A stretch of DNA of 64,000 nt from the NCBI GenBank assembly GCA_963931865.1, contig OZ007511.1, forward strand, positions 14,080,774-14,144,773, read 5' to 3'. The DNA comes from Axinella damicornis (lineage: Eukaryota; Porifera; Demospongiae; Axinellida; Axinellidae). The notes under the pieces are model-generated. The model saw only the letters and a list, made by a program, of their open reading frames with translations, was not told where the DNA came from and did no database searches. Position 1 is the first letter of the stretch; each line of letters begins with the position of its first letter. Shown here in pieces: positions 1 to 20,455 of the stretch. The translations under genes were made by a program, and so were the position numbers.

Positions 1-10
1 TGTTGTGCAG

Positions 11-8549
<8,539 letters not shown>

Positions 8550-10472
8550 TGAACAGCTTGGGCATAATAATTTCATTGGAGCGATGACATATACCTGTCC
8601 ATGAGTCCCATGCAGAGCTTCGTAAGTACATGGAAATTAATGGACTGCGGGCCACCTGCAGTGTGATAGTCCATTCTTCCTAGGTTGCTTATTGCAGCAG
8701 AGCGTCCATAGACCAGCACGGTCTCTCGCAATGCCTCGCCTCCTCTCCCTCTCTCTCACGAAGTGTGGAGTCACACTTGTCAGGGATCGAGTGGGCAGAT
8801 AATGAAAGGGCATGCAATCACAATACTACATGTACTACAAGTAGTACAAGTGCCTGAGATGTTGTATTCCACATACAACAATTCCCTCCTGTATACCACC
8901 GCTCTGGTCGCAGTGATCCTGTTAGTAGTGTCAATATGCTGCCTGGAGCTGCCTCACATTTCATTCTGAGTGACCCTTCCCTTCCCCTTGTTGACGGATC
9001 CCGGTCCTTCGATCCCTCCACCCATGCCCCCCACATGCCTGCTAGTTATAGACAGAGTGGTACATGTGCTGGACCAGTGGGCATGCACTGCTAGATATTT
9101 CTTCAGCTAGCCTGGCTCAGTTCATATGGCTATATGGCATTGTGTATGTCCTCAGGTTGTGCTATATGCCCTAGTCACATTCGTCATGCAGGTGTGCACA
9201 TGCAACGTACTGCTCCATGCATGTTCCACATGCACTTGCTCAGGCTTGCCCCACAATGTTGTAGCCTCGTTCCCAGGCCTACCCCTTTTTTCTGTTATTC
9301 AGTTTGTGTTGATGGATTGTCAACGCAAACCGAAGAACAGAAGTAATTATGCTGCTTGGTTACTCACTCTAGCTTACACAGCAATTCCGACTTGAATCAC
9401 ACATGCAGTGGTTACATGTGCTGGTTCATCAAAATTTAATGTTTATTGGTGGGCAGCTGTGATTATCGGAATATGTGCACACTCACTGATTGTTGACAGT
9501 CTCCACAGTGCCATGCTAGTGGCTTTTTGTCACCGTGTGCTGTCTTCATTCATGCATGGATTGGATTTCCTGGCCATGACTCCAGGGTCACTGACAATAA
9601 TAGAAATGCCACAAGGCACTGCCAGTGACTTTGTAACATCATGCTGAATCTTGTCTCAACAGGCCCTGCCATTTTATCTAATCATGTGGCCCGGCCCAAC
9701 CCCACCCATCCTCTATTTTGCAGGTAACCCGTGCCATGACCATATAATGACAACCTTTGACCATGGGTGGCCACAAAAGTATCAGCAAATATAATATAAT
9801 AGTTGCATTACCAGCAGCCTACTATATACTATTGTTTCTCCATGGCATTACAATGTAGGAATTTTCATCAGTCCCTTGTTCCTTTGCAGGCGGGTCTTGC
9901 TTGCCTTAGAGAACGTCTGGGGGTTTGTAGAGCAGTGTGCTCAGGGTCAATTGAGGGCGTCTGTGGAATGAAAAATCAAGCAACACAATTGCACTGGGCG
10001 AGTGCTCTACTGGACACCTCTCAACGTTAACTGTGGTCACTACTCTGACATCTCAGCAGCAATGAGGGACTATGTTCAACCTTTGATGTCATTCATAACT
10101 GCGTACTGTTAGGCCTATTAGGCCAGTTGTTCTAACCTTGAAATGGGTAGACTGCACCTCGGGGCTCCACCTCTCGCTACTCCGCTCCTCACTGCTTCAT
10201 CTCCAATGACTCCTGGAGCATGTGTTGGTGGAAAGGGAAGGATGGATGTGAGCGGAATCGCTATATTGATGCTGCATCTTGGATTGTACCTCGATCGTGC
10301 TCCATCTCTTATTGCATGCACAAGTCATGTCTAGTAGGTGTTCTTATGCAAAATCACATTTCCTCAACTGGTGTTGCTAGTTTGGAGTCAAAGTCGTGGG
10401 TGGGTCCATGATGGCAATGACACAGCTTTTGTCATTTCATCATGAAGGTCTCTCATTGCAACTTTATGCTTT
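8550..10472. other. Intergenic stretch after MCM9 with no supported gene
   Basis: Only short unsupported reading frames are seen. At 9262-9350 there is one end of the TAGCCTCG repeat family (tagcctcgttcccaggcct followed by a gaacag-type inner hairpin) without a matching second end, so probably a truncated copy. Confidence 0.6.
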
Positions 10473-10481
10473 GCATTGCGC

Positions 10482-10917
10482 TAGCCTCGTTCCCAGGCCT
10501 ACCCCGTTCTTTCTTCAGTTTGCGTTGACAATAAATTACACGGATGCGGAAGAGCGGTAAAGAACGGGGAAGGCCTGGTATCATTCATCACGTGAGTGAC
10601 ATCAGGTAGACACGAGGTGGACGTAGGGGGGTGGGGGCCGTAGTCGTTCCTGCAGGTCCTGAAGCAGTTCATCATCCAGTCGGCTCGGTTCAAACGCTCC
10701 GCAGCTATAGTCGACTCTTAGACGACCTTACACAACTTTGTCACAAATTGTCAGCCAGTTTTTAAACTGATTTGCGGTTGTGCCACACCCCCTTGTGTCC
10801 ACCACACATCAAGTGATGAATAATACCAGGCCTTCCCCTTTTTTCGCTGCACTGTTCTTCCATTATTAGCGCAAACTGAAGAACAGAAAAAACGGGGTAG
10901 GCCTGGGAACGAGGCTA
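10482..10917. mobile_element. 436-bp TIR element with 9-bp target duplication (MULE-like MITE)
   Basis: The left end (tagcctcgttcccaggcc, continuing through the gaacag/tgcgttga region) is the inverse of the right end for about 50 bp with small gaps. Flanks 10473-10481 and 10918-10926 are identical: gcattgcgc. A 9-bp duplication with long TIRs is typical of Mutator-like elements. No transposase frame is inside, so it is non-autonomous. It is the longest TAGCCTCG member here with an exact target duplication. Confidence 0.85.
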
Positions 10918-11739
10918 GCATTGCGCTGCCTCTGCCATCTATCCCACTGTTTCAGCATTGTGTATTCACTTAAAACTATTAGCAGAAAGATACCACCTGG
11001 ATCCACCCATCAAAGTGACCAGTGAAAGTTATGCAGACTTGGTGTAAAGAAAATACATAGCAGTCACACAGATAGATTGCTTATGCTATGTACTTTCTAC
11101 ATCAATATATATCTAGCATTCGTGTTGTGGTACAGAATGAACCCACTTGTCACTTAGCTTCTGGGATACTTCCTTGGCATGGGACAGTTCCTCCTGTATA
11201 TCCAGCTTGCTTCGAGATGACGGCTTCTGAAACGAAGCCATTTCAGATTAAATCTTTACCAACCATAAGAAAACCCTGTATTAAGGTATAACGCCTAGCT
11301 AGTATCAAATTCCCCATACAAATTCCTATGGGCTTAATTATGGAAGCTCATGACAGCCTTTGCAGTCGTTGGTTGGTTAAGAGTTAACTTGTAACAATGA
11401 AGCACGCGCTCGTGAAATGAGAGGGAGTGTCTGCTATCTTGTTTACGCAAGTGGTTAAGCTCTTCGACTGTTGTGCCCCGCCTTTGCTTTGAATTCAAAA
11501 TTGGCAGATATCCATCCAATTGGATCCCTGTGTCACTAACTGGGTTTGCAGCAGACAGAGAACGCACAATGATTACGTCATCATCAATGGAGCACAATGT
11601 ACATGTACAGTTGCACCAGTTTCCCTCAGGCTGGGTACACAACGATGATGTCATCAGGTGCTGTTGAGGTTGGCTTTTGGATTTCTGTAGCTACCAGTTA
11701 GCTACCATTTGGTTATTATACTAAAGTGATCTCACTCAC

Positions 11740-11848
11740 CTTGCTTCTCTGTCTTTGAAATTAGTTCGACATTTTCTATTCCACCCCAGCTTTTGAGGAA
11801 CTTTGCTTCGGCTTTGAGCCTTTGCAATTGATATTGCAATTGCTGGTG
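11740..11848 (-). pseudogene. Relic exon of a coiled-coil protein (copy A)
   Basis: On the minus strand this reads QLQYQLQRLKAEAKFLKS, then a stretch ending ENVELISKTEKQ, then a gtgagtgag donor. Near-copies of the same exon with the same donor occur at 12330 (minus), 13549 (plus) and 14440 (plus). No intact gene joins them. Confidence 0.6.
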
Positions 11849-11950
11849 CTCCTCCATAGAGTGCCTGGTGCTCCTCCATAGAGTGCCTGGTGCTCCTCCA
11901 TAGAGTGCCTGGTGAATGCTGGTGCTCCTCCATAGAGTGCCTGGTGAATA
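11845..11950. repeat. 22-bp tandem repeat beside coiled-coil relic A
   Basis: Four or five copies of tggtgctcctccatagagtg plus two bases, some separated by a partial unit. The unit derives from the sequence upstream of the relic exon; the related single-copy form is at about 14400-14425 (caccaggccattatatgg). Confidence 0.85.
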
Positions 11951-12329
11951 GACCAAGAAATTTGATTGTCTTGTCTGTTCTTACATGTACATATTTCCAA
12001 TTTTCCTGTCCTGCTTTGCCTCTAAAATAACAGAGTGACTCACTTCAATACTGTAACTATTTACTAGTGGAATGCAGGACATTGGAGGGCAAGCCTGAGC
12101 AAGTGCATGCGCGTGCAGGACATGCAAAGAGCGGTCATGACTGTCATCAGAATGTGACCGGGCAATGAGCATAGGCCACAGAAATTATGGCACTAAACAT
12201 ACACAAATTTACGGTAATTGCAAGATACAAGCAAGCAAACAAGCAAACATACACACGCACAGTGCAACGAAGTCACGCTAGTGTGGGGCTTGCTCAGGCT
12301 CGCCCCAATAACAAAGTAATCCCACTCAC

Positions 12330-12380
12330 CTAGCCTCTGTCTTTGAAAGGAGTTCAACATTTTGTTTCAAGATCTTCCAC
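12330..12380 (-). pseudogene. Relic exon of a coiled-coil protein (copy B, partial)
   Basis: On the minus strand it shows the 3' end of the same exon (reading KCxTPFKDRG-like, shifted) and the shared gtgagtggg donor. Upstream it runs into unrelated sequence and a purine minisatellite. Confidence 0.4.
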
Positions 12381-12435
12381 ACAGTGTCTTATGAACTGTA
12401 CTTCCCCTTTGTATTGGGTGCTACATACTTTGATA

Positions 12436-12895
12436 ATAGGAGGGGGAGGAGGAGGGAGGCTGCATGGAGGGGGAGGAGAAGGAGGGGGGCTGGAGTCCGA
12501 AGGGGAGGAGAAGGAGGGGGGCTGCATGGAGGGGGAGGAGAAGGAGGGGGGGCTGGAGTCCGAGGGGGAGGAGAAGGAGGGGGGCTGCATGGAGGGGGAG
12601 GAGGAGGGGGGCTGGAGGGGGAGGAGAAGGAGGGAGGCTGGAGTCCGAGGGGGAGGAGAAGGAGGGGGGCTGGAGTCCAAGGGGGAGGAGGAGGGGGGAT
12701 GGAGGTGGAGGAGGAGGATGGGGGCTGGAGGGGGAGGAGAAGGAGGGGGGCTGGAGTCCGAGGGGGAGGAGAAGGAGGGGGGCTGGAGTCCGAGGGGGAG
12801 GAGGGGGCTGGAGGGGGAGGAGGGGGCTGGAGGGGGAGGAGGAGGGAGGGGGCTGGAGGGGGAGGAGGAGGATGAGGGCTGGAGTCCGAGGATTT
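12436..12895. repeat. Purine-strand minisatellite (GGGGGAGGAG-type)
   Basis: About 460 bp of strand-biased GGGGGAGGAGAAGGAGG units alternating with gctggagtccga spacers. It is open in all frames on both strands, so the long frames here are repeat artefacts. Pure purine runs could form triplex or G-rich structures. Confidence 0.95.
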
Positions 12896-13169
12896 CTCCA
12901 TCCACCTCGACACTGGTGACCTACATAAGAAAGGAATCATGCAACCATCATAACTGTTACCATCATGTGACTGCCATGTGACTGCCATGTGACTGCAATA
13001 TGACTGCCATGTGACTGCCATGTGGCTGTCATGTGAATAGAGTTATACAATAGTGTGCACATTAGATTCACTAGCAATGTTATGTACTGAGAAATACAAC
13101 ACAATATAATACTAGGAATACGTATCCACATCATGCCTCACGCACGCCACATGTGTACGTGTGACCTGA

Positions 13170-13548
13170 CCCAGAAGCTACATGACAAGAGCTAGAGGAA
13201 CTACGAACATGCAAGACGTGGTCATAGAAGTACTTTTTACTTGCGACCACTATTACCTATATATAAGAACTGTTCCATTCTGAACATGCCAAGGAAGTGT
13301 CCCAGAAGCTACGTGACAAGAGCTAGAGGAACTACGAACATGCAAGACGCGGTCATAGAAGTACTTTTTACTTGCGACCACTATTACCTATATATAAGAA
13401 CTGTTCCATTCTGAACATGCCAAGGAAGTGTCCCAGAAGCTATGTGACAAGAGCTAGAGGAACTACGAACATGCAAGACGTGGTCATAGAAGTACTTTTA
13501 CTTGCGACCACTATTACCTATATATAAGAACTGTTCCATTCTGAACAT
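13170..13548. repeat. 131-bp tandem repeat, three copies
   Basis: Units start at about 13170, 13301 and 13432 (cccagaagcta...). A diverged copy near 15955-16010 is open and reads KELFHSEEESQKLCDEL, so the satellite unit seems to have captured part of a coding exon of the coiled-coil family. Confidence 0.88.
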
Positions 13549-13665
13549 GCCAGCAACTACAATATCAATTACAAAGGTTCAAAGAGGAAGTAAAGTTCCT
13601 CAAAAGCTGTGGAGATGAACTGGAATTAGAAAATGTTGAAGTAATTTCAAAGACAGAGAAGCAAG
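13549..13665 (+). pseudogene. Relic exon of a coiled-coil protein (copy C)
   Basis: Reads QLQYQLQRFKEEVKFLKSC, then a run ending VEVISKTEKQ, followed by gtgagtgag. Strongly heptad-like. It follows directly on the 131-bp satellite. Confidence 0.6.
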
Positions 13666-13825
13666 GTGAGTGAGATCACTTTGTTATAATAATGCAATAG
13701 TTACTAAATTGATAACCAAAAGGTAGCTAACTGGTACGTCAAAAACCAACCACAGCAGCACCATACATTTTTAATGTTTTTTTATATATACTTGTGTAAT
13801 TATGACTGCATATTAGCTATATATT

Positions 13826-14319
13826 ACACTCCTGGTAGGGGAAAAATTGTGCCGCGTAATCTAATCTAAACTAAATAATCAAACCTCACAGCTCGCAGGA
13901 AAGGTCTACAGAGATTCTGACTACACCGTCGTGATCGCCATGATGCAGTGACACAATCATATAATAATTGTGCTGAAACTCACCTTGGTGGTGGAGATAC
14001 AGGCGCTTTTGTCGTACCATCGGCCGCCATTGCTCGATCGCTCTCTTCGTTGGTTGCAGTACAGTCATACGAAGGGCCCACAAAGATTCTGACCACACGG
14101 CCGTAATCGCTGTTGTTCACTGACGCTTACATGCCAAAATTCACCGTGCTGGCAAAGTTGTAAGTGCTGTTATAATTTCGTGTCTTCCGTTAGGTCGACA
14201 TTGCCCCATGCTAGCGATTGACTGAGCGTGGTTGCCACGTGTCATGTGCGTTAATTGGGAATAACTGCGAGTCGCAGCCGGCGTTGCAACGGCTACCAGG
14301 AGTGCGGTTGCCCCTCGTA
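13826..14319 (-). mobile_element. Dispersed repeat of about 0.5 kb with short inverted ends (minus-oriented copy)
   Basis: Starts acactcctggtagggg and ends ctaccaggagtgcggt, so the two ends share an inverted 13-mer. The same sequence in the other orientation occurs twice at about 19455-20455. No coding capacity. Class unresolved. Confidence 0.6.
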
Positions 14320-14439
14320 TATATAAGGATCACTGATCATGCCTCATCCCAGGAGTGTGGTAAGTATAAGTACAGACAAGACAATCAAATTTCTTTGTCT
14401 ATTCACCAGGCCATTATATGGAGCAATTATAGTACCAAT

Positions 14440-14533
14440 TACAAAAGGTCAAAGCAGAAGTAAAATTCCTCAAAAGCTTTGGAGAAGAACTGGAATCAGA
14501 AAATGTTGAACATTTCAAAGACAGAGAAGCAAG
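14440..14533 (+). pseudogene. Relic exon of a coiled-coil protein (copy D)
   Basis: Reads a KVKAEVKFLKSFGEELESEN-like helix, then gtgagtgag after gcaag. One base is missing near the end relative to copy C, which shifts the frame. Confidence 0.5.
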
Positions 14534-16169
14534 GTGAGTGAGATCACTTTGTTATAATAATTTATTGGCAATAGTTACAGTATTGAAGTGAGCAGCATCG
14601 GGGGACAAGGAGAATATCAGACTTGACGCATGCTCAAAAGAGAAGTTATGGAGGAACATCCTGAACAGCCTGCAACCTAGAAGTGCTGAACGAAGTTTAT
14701 GGATGAACAAAATAATTAATTATTGTTGTTCAAGCCATTTTGAACTTCCAGCTTGTGTCAAATACACTCTCCCTTCAAGATTGCAGAGAATTCCTTGCAT
14801 GCACAGCACAAGAACGTTTCACTGCAAGAACTCCTCAAGATGTCAAAATCAAAGCCAGAAACTCGCTGTAGTATCTTGTAGTTATTTCTTACTTCCGTTT
14901 TGTGGTTAATTATGTAGTCTATATATTGCATGAACATGTTCTAAAATTCATTCTGGCCCAGTGTATACATCCCGTACTGTGAAATTATGCTACAATAAGT
15001 GAAGTCACTGTGTGTGAGTGGTGGATGTCTCTGTGTTGGGTTTGGGCTAATTGGTCTACCAACTGGACGTTTTCAACAATAAGCTGTTGTTAGTTATCCC
15101 AGCAATCCGATTGGTTCTGAGGGGCAACGAAACATGACCCCACCAGTTCACTCGCCGTGCTGAGAACTTAGCGATCACCCGAACATTCGAACTACTCCGA
15201 ACTTTGCCAAACTTGTCCACCAACTCTACTGCCGCCAAACTACTAACAACTTCGCCTGTCGATCCTGTTCTAGCCAAGAGACTTTGTGATCACCTGTCAG
15301 CCTCCAAACAACACTCTACACCGACCTGATCCAGTGCTGTAGTAGCTACCACCAAACTACAAGCAACTTCGACCGAAACTGAGTATGCACATCGCAATAG
15401 CTCAAAGGCAAAGATGCTAGCACTTCGTGGTGCCATCAATGTCACCATTGACTTCAACGACGGGATTGTGGAGACGTAGTACCTTTGAGACAGACGGTAT
15501 TGTTGCGGCAGAAGGGCTTGCAGAAAGACGGTCATTATCTTTACAGCACAGAAAGTGAACAAATACAAGTAAGTGTTGCATGATGAGATACCCTGACCCT
15601 AACCGCAAACTATAGTTTGTAGCGCTAGCCTAGATGCATGATCACTGTCCCACAGAAGTATATGCACCAACCACACACAGGTATGTCCTTACTAATGCAA
15701 TTCCACCTCACTCATATACCTATCATTATCCTTATAAACTAACACACAACTTCAACTTTTTTCCACAGCCATGAAGTGTTTCTTCTCATCGTCCAACAGG
15801 GCTGGGATGCAATGCAAACAACAGTAGTAGATGTACTCCACGCTTTCATGACACTGTCAAATGCTAGCTAGCACTAGGCTACACACAGACGGCCAAAACG
15901 AACTTCAGCCGTCATCTTGAAGCAAGCTGCACAACTTGCAAAACACCAGGATATAAAGAACTATTCCATTCCGAGGAAGAGTCCCAGAAGCTATGTGACG
16001 AACTCAACAAAAAGGTGAAGACACAAAACGCGCATACTTTGGGATGTTGACCCATTGACCACAACTCTTTGAGACCGGCACGTTAAGTAGCTGTAGATCC
16101 AGAGCAGCACATGATTGGGACACCAATCCGCTGCAGCTTTGTCATCAGTGGCCAATACATCCAAGTGCA
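14534..16169. other. No supported gene; diverged repeat sequence
   Basis: Short open stretches only. 15955-16010 is an open diverged copy of the 131-bp unit (KELFHSEEESQKLCDEL). No convincing splice-linked gene was found. Confidence 0.5.
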
Positions 16170-16760
16170 ACTATCTAGGAGACCACTCCTCTACAGCCAC
16201 TAAGGTTAAACGCCGAGCACCTCAACAGAGTGGAATGTTTTAAATACCTCGGGCTCCTACTGTCATCCGATCTCTCCTGGACTCCTCACATTACCTCTAT
16301 TTGCTCCAAAGCGAAACGGATTCTGGGGCTACTATACAAAAGATTTTATAACTATGCTGAAGGGGATGCTCTAAAGCAACTCTATTTCTCCCTTGTTAGA
16401 TCGCATATGGAATACGCATGTCCAGTTGGGACCCACATACAGTGAAGGACAGTGCTTCTAGAAGATGCCCCAAAAATTTGCATTTCAGATGGCCACCATG
16501 TGATGGGACTCGGGTTATCAGGAACTGCTTGACATTATGAATACATCACCTCTTGCTGACCGCAGGCTCCAGCTTAAACTTACCTTGCTTTACAGGATTA
16601 TTCATGGTTTGTGTTATTTCCCCTCAGACAACCTTTGCCCTCGGACTAACCATTTTCTTTCAATTGACCAAACTTTTGCCCATACAAATGCTTTTTAGTA
16701 TTCTGCATGGAATTCCCTGCACCAAGACCATGTACTGGCTCGAACTGTTTCAGCATTAAT
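16170..16760 (+). mobile_element. Decayed LINE reverse transcriptase C-terminal part
   Basis: Reads RVECFKYLGLLLSSDLSW, then ITSICSKAKRILGLLYKRFY, then LKQLYFSLVRSHMEYACPV. This is the RT thumb and C-terminal region of CR1/Jockey-type non-LTR elements. Frameshifts and stops follow after 16440, but the family text continues in other frames to about 16760 (DRRLQLKLTLLYRIIHG, then AWNSL). Dead copy. Confidence 0.85.
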
Positions 16761-17009
16761 TTAAGTAGTATTTTGATTACTGTGTAACTTGTGCTCACTA
16801 TAGTGTAATCTTTTTTTTTTTGCAGAACGGGTTCACATTCAATTAGCTAATGCTATTGTGTATCCCTTGCACTGCATAAACTTTCATAAACAAAGTTTAA
16901 AAAAAAAAAAAAAAACCTCACTATAGATTATCTCAATGAGCAGATTGAAGAGGTACTAAAAATCCACTTGGGTGTGATATAGACTGAATCTGTTTCTGCT
17001 CTGCATAGC

Positions 17010-17181
17010 TTCAAGTCGAGGTGGCAAAAGTTCGCGAAGAGCTAGGCAACCTCCAAGTCCTGCAAGTCGAGGTCGCAAAAGTCCGCGAAGAGCTAGGCAA
17101 CCTCCAAGTGCTGCAAGTCAAGGTGGCAAAAGTTCGCGAAGAGCTAGGCAACCTCCAAGTGCTGCTTCAAATATCTGATGC
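17010..17181 (+). repeat. 51-bp coding-like repeat (EVAKVREELGNLQVLQV x3)
   Basis: Three in-frame 17-residue units predicted to form a coiled coil, preceded by an intron-like tctgctctgcatag. Probably one more exon relic of the local coiled-coil family, or a small repeat exon of a real gene that I could not connect. Confidence 0.6.
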
Positions 17182-17339
17182 GTGTAGAACATATATAAAT
17201 AGGACACCAGAAATGTCCGTTATCCGACTACATGTACTATAGTTATTGCATGAGCTAGCTATACATCAAATGTTGGAAGAGCCAGAGGGAGGGCCAGTAA
17301 CTTCATGCAACGAAGGTGTTTCTGTTACTCTGTACAGAG

Positions 17340-18415
17340 GAGATGAAAGTGGAGGAGATGCAGAAGTTGGAGGCTGTGAAGGTAGCATTAAGGAAAGAGC
17401 AGGCAGAGAGGCAGGTGGAGGAGAAGTTGGATGGAGGCTGTGAAGGCAGCATTAAGGAAAGAGCAGGCAGAGAGGCAGAAGGTGGAGGAGATTCTCCTCC
17501 ACCTTCTGCCTGCTCTTTCCTTAATGCTGCCTTCACAGCCTCCAACTTCTGCCTCTCTGCCTGCTCTTTCCTTAATGCTGCCTTCACAGCCTCCTACTTC
17601 TCCTCCACCTTCTGCCTCTCTGCCTGCTCTTTCCTTAATGCTGCCTTCACAGCCTCCAACTTCTCCACCTTCTGCCTCTCTGCCTGCTCTTTCCTTAATG
17701 CTGCCTTCACAGCCTCCTACTTCTCCTCCACCTTCTGCCTCTCTGCCTGCTCTTTCCTTAATGCTGCCTTCACAGCCTCCAACTTCTCCACCTTCTGCCT
17801 CTCTGCCTGCTCTTTCCTTAATGCTGCCTTCACAGCCTCCTACTTCTCCTCCACCTTCTGCCTCTCTGCCTGCTCTTTCCTTAATGCTGCCTTCACAGCC
17901 TCCAACTTCTCCACCTTCTGCCTCTCTGCCTGCTCTTTCCTTAATGCTGCCTTCACAGCCTCCAACTTCTCCACCTTCTGCCTCTCTGCCTGCTCTTTCC
18001 TTAATGCTGCCTTCACAGCCTCCAACTTCTGAAGTTGGAGGCTGTGAAGGCAGCATTAAGGAAAGAGCAGGCCTTCACAGCCTCCAACTTCTGAAGTTGG
18101 AGGCTGTGAAGGCAGCATTAAGGAAAGAGCAGGCAGAGAGGCAGAAGGTGGAGAAGTTGGAGGCTGTGAAGGCAGCATTAAGGAAAGAGCAGGCAGAGAG
18201 GCAGAAGGTGGAGAAGTTGGAGGCTGTGAAGGCAGCATTAAGGAAAGAGCAGGCAGAGAGGCAGAAGGTGGAGGAGAAGTTGGAGGCTGTGAAGGCAGCA
18301 TTAAGGAAAGAGCAGGCAGAGAGGCAGAAGGTGGAGAAGTTGGAGGCTGTGAAGGCAGCATTAAGGAAAGAGCAGGCAGAGAGGCAAAAGGTGGAGGAGA
18401 AGTGTACCTCAGACC
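17340..18415. repeat. Inverted array of 60/63-bp coiled-coil-encoding repeats
   Basis: The unit encodes KLEAVKAALRKEQAERQKVE. From 17340 to about 17490 it is plus-oriented, from 17495 to 18030 minus-oriented (about nine units), and from 18031 to 18410 plus-oriented again (about six units). The switch points are perfect small palindromes (17490-17506 and 18022-18040). The frame is open on both strands because units are multiples of 3. No intact flanking gene was seen. Confidence 0.9.
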
Positions 18416-18654
18416 TGATATGGTTTGGTGGAATGACATAGATCAGTCAGTCTGCCTGACGGTGAGCTATGACACTAAGCTGCGACAAGGAAGGAGGACA
18501 AATACTAGGACCTCCTCTCGGCCATTCACAATGCAGGGTACCTAGCAAAGCTGATCACGGTGGAGGTAGGATCTCGAGGCCTCCCCAACGTGTGGGTTTG
18601 AAGAGTTGAGAAAAGAACTGAATCTAACAAAAGCTCAGATGCACGACTTTATGG

Positions 18655-19030
18655 TTCAAGCAGCCAGGAGGGCAATGCTCGGTTCAAGCAGCCAGGAGGG
18701 CCAGCCAAGAGGGCAATGCTCGGTCCAAGCAGCCAGGAGGGCAATGCTCGGTCCAAGCAGCCAGGAGGGCAATGCTCGGTCCAAGCAGCCAGGAGGGCAA
18801 TGCTCGGTCCAAGCAGCCAGGAGGGCAATGCTCGGTCCAAGCAGCCAGGAGGGCAATGCTCGGTCCAAGCAGCCAGGAGGGCAATGCTCGGTCCAAGCAG
18901 CCAGGAGGGCAATGCTCGGTCCAAGCAGCCAGGAGGGCCAGCCAGGAGGGCAATGCTCGGTCCAAGCAGCCAGGAGGGCCAGCCAGGAGGGCAATGCTCG
19001 GTTCAAGCAGCCAGGAGGGCAATGCTTGGT
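18655..19030. repeat. 28-bp minisatellite
   Basis: About 13 copies of caagcagccaggagggcaat plus gctcggtc. The period is not a multiple of 3, so every frame is read in turn and all strands look open. Reading frames here are artefacts. Confidence 0.95.
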
Positions 19031-19239
19031 TCATTCAATGTAAGGTGCAGCAGAAAACAGAATTCATTAACAGTAAACACTCTTTGTCTATGGGAACACA
19101 TTTTTCTAGTATGCCTGTGGTCTGGAGCCAAGTGATGTGTGCAAATTTTGGTGGGACATTTTGACCAATTGATCTTGGACTACTCCACCCCTCATTGGTT
19201 TGTATATGTATATCGCAAATTCAATGAAGAGTTCAACAC

Positions 19240-19380
19240 ACACGGAGGAGGTGAAGGTGGCGTTGAAGAAAGAGCAGGCAGAGAAGGCTCAAGAAGGTGG
19301 AGGAGAGGTTTGAGGAACCTAGCTATGATAACCAGAACAAGTACCTGCCAGTGGTCGTGGTTGAGGTGATGGACTGTCAT
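19240..19380 (+). pseudogene. Frameshifted coiled-coil fragment
   Basis: Reads TEEVKVALKKEQAEK, then in the next frame LKKVEERFEEPSYDNQNKYL. This resembles the repeat unit of the 17.3-18.4 kb array plus a non-repetitive continuation. A one-base shift separates the two parts. Confidence 0.45.
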
Positions 19381-19454
19381 TGTTTGGCCACGAGCGTGTT
19401 GTGTTTAGCCAATCAGAGTTGAATTACATGGTTCACAGTATTAGGTTTACATAG

Positions 19455-19826
19455 TAACGAGGGGCAACCACACTCCTGGTAGTCGCGTTGCAACTGCATG
19501 GTTGCAAATCACTGGTAGCGCAAGCCAAGTATCGCAGCTCATTCCAATTAACGCACATGTCACGTGAGGACCCTGCTCGCTCCATCAAGTCAGCAATAGT
19601 GGCCAAAGGGAAGGCAAGAAATTATTACAGTGCTCACAGCGTTGCCAGCACGGTGAGTTTTGGCATGTGAACGACAGCGATCACAGCTGTGTGGTCAGAA
19701 TCGTTGTGGGCCCTTCGTAAGAACTGTACTGGCAACGAACGTTGAAGAGAGCGATCAAGCAATGGCGGCCGACGGCACGACAAAAGCGCTTGTATCTCCA
19801 TCACCGAGGTGAATTTTAGCACAATT

Positions 19827-19860
<34 letters not shown>

Positions 19861-20455
19861 ACTGCATCATAGCGATCACGACGGTATAGTCAGAATCTTT
19901 CTAGGCCATTTCAAGGTTTATTATTCATTTAATTAACGAGGGGCAACCACACTCCTGGTAGCCACGTTGCAACCACGGTTGCGACTCGCCGTAGCGAAGC
20001 TAGGTATTGCAATTCGTTCCAATTAACGCACAGGCCACGTGGCAACCACGCTCAGTCGATCGCGAGCAAATTATGGCAACCAAAAGGAAGACAAGACATT
20101 ATTACAGCACTCACAACTTAGCCAGCACGGTGAGTTTTGGCATGTAAGCGTCAGTGAACGACAGCGATGACGGCCATGTGGTCAGAATCTTCGTGTGCCT
20201 TTCCTAAGAACGGTACTATACCACCGGAAGTTGATGGAGCGCTCGAGCAATGGCGGCCACGGCGAGACAAAAGCGCTCATATCTCCACCACCATGATGAG
20301 TTTCAGCACCAAAATTGTTCGGTGAGGACAGTGCATGCTAGCGATCACGACGGTGTAGCCAGAATCTTTGCAGGCCATTCGTAAGTAGTCAAACATTAAT
20401 TATTTAGTTTAGATTAGATTACGCGGCACAATTTTTCCCCTACCAGGAGTGTAAC
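19455..20455 (+). mobile_element. Dispersed 0.5-kb repeat, two tandem plus-oriented copies
   Basis: Copies begin gaggggcaaccacactcctg at about 19459 and 19939. The second ends ctaccaggagtgtaac near 20455, followed by a short duplicated tail. Same family as 13826-14319. A (GT) run at 19829-19859 interrupts copy 1. Confidence 0.6.

Noticed and set aside
12343..13021. Long overlapping open frames on both strands (Gly/Arg/Glu- and Pro/Ser-rich)
   Set aside because: They arise from the purine minisatellite; all frames are open at once and composition follows the repeat.
18606..19164. Long frames of QAARRAMLGPSSQEGNARSK type
   Set aside because: 28-bp repeat cycles through the three frames; no splice context or family match.
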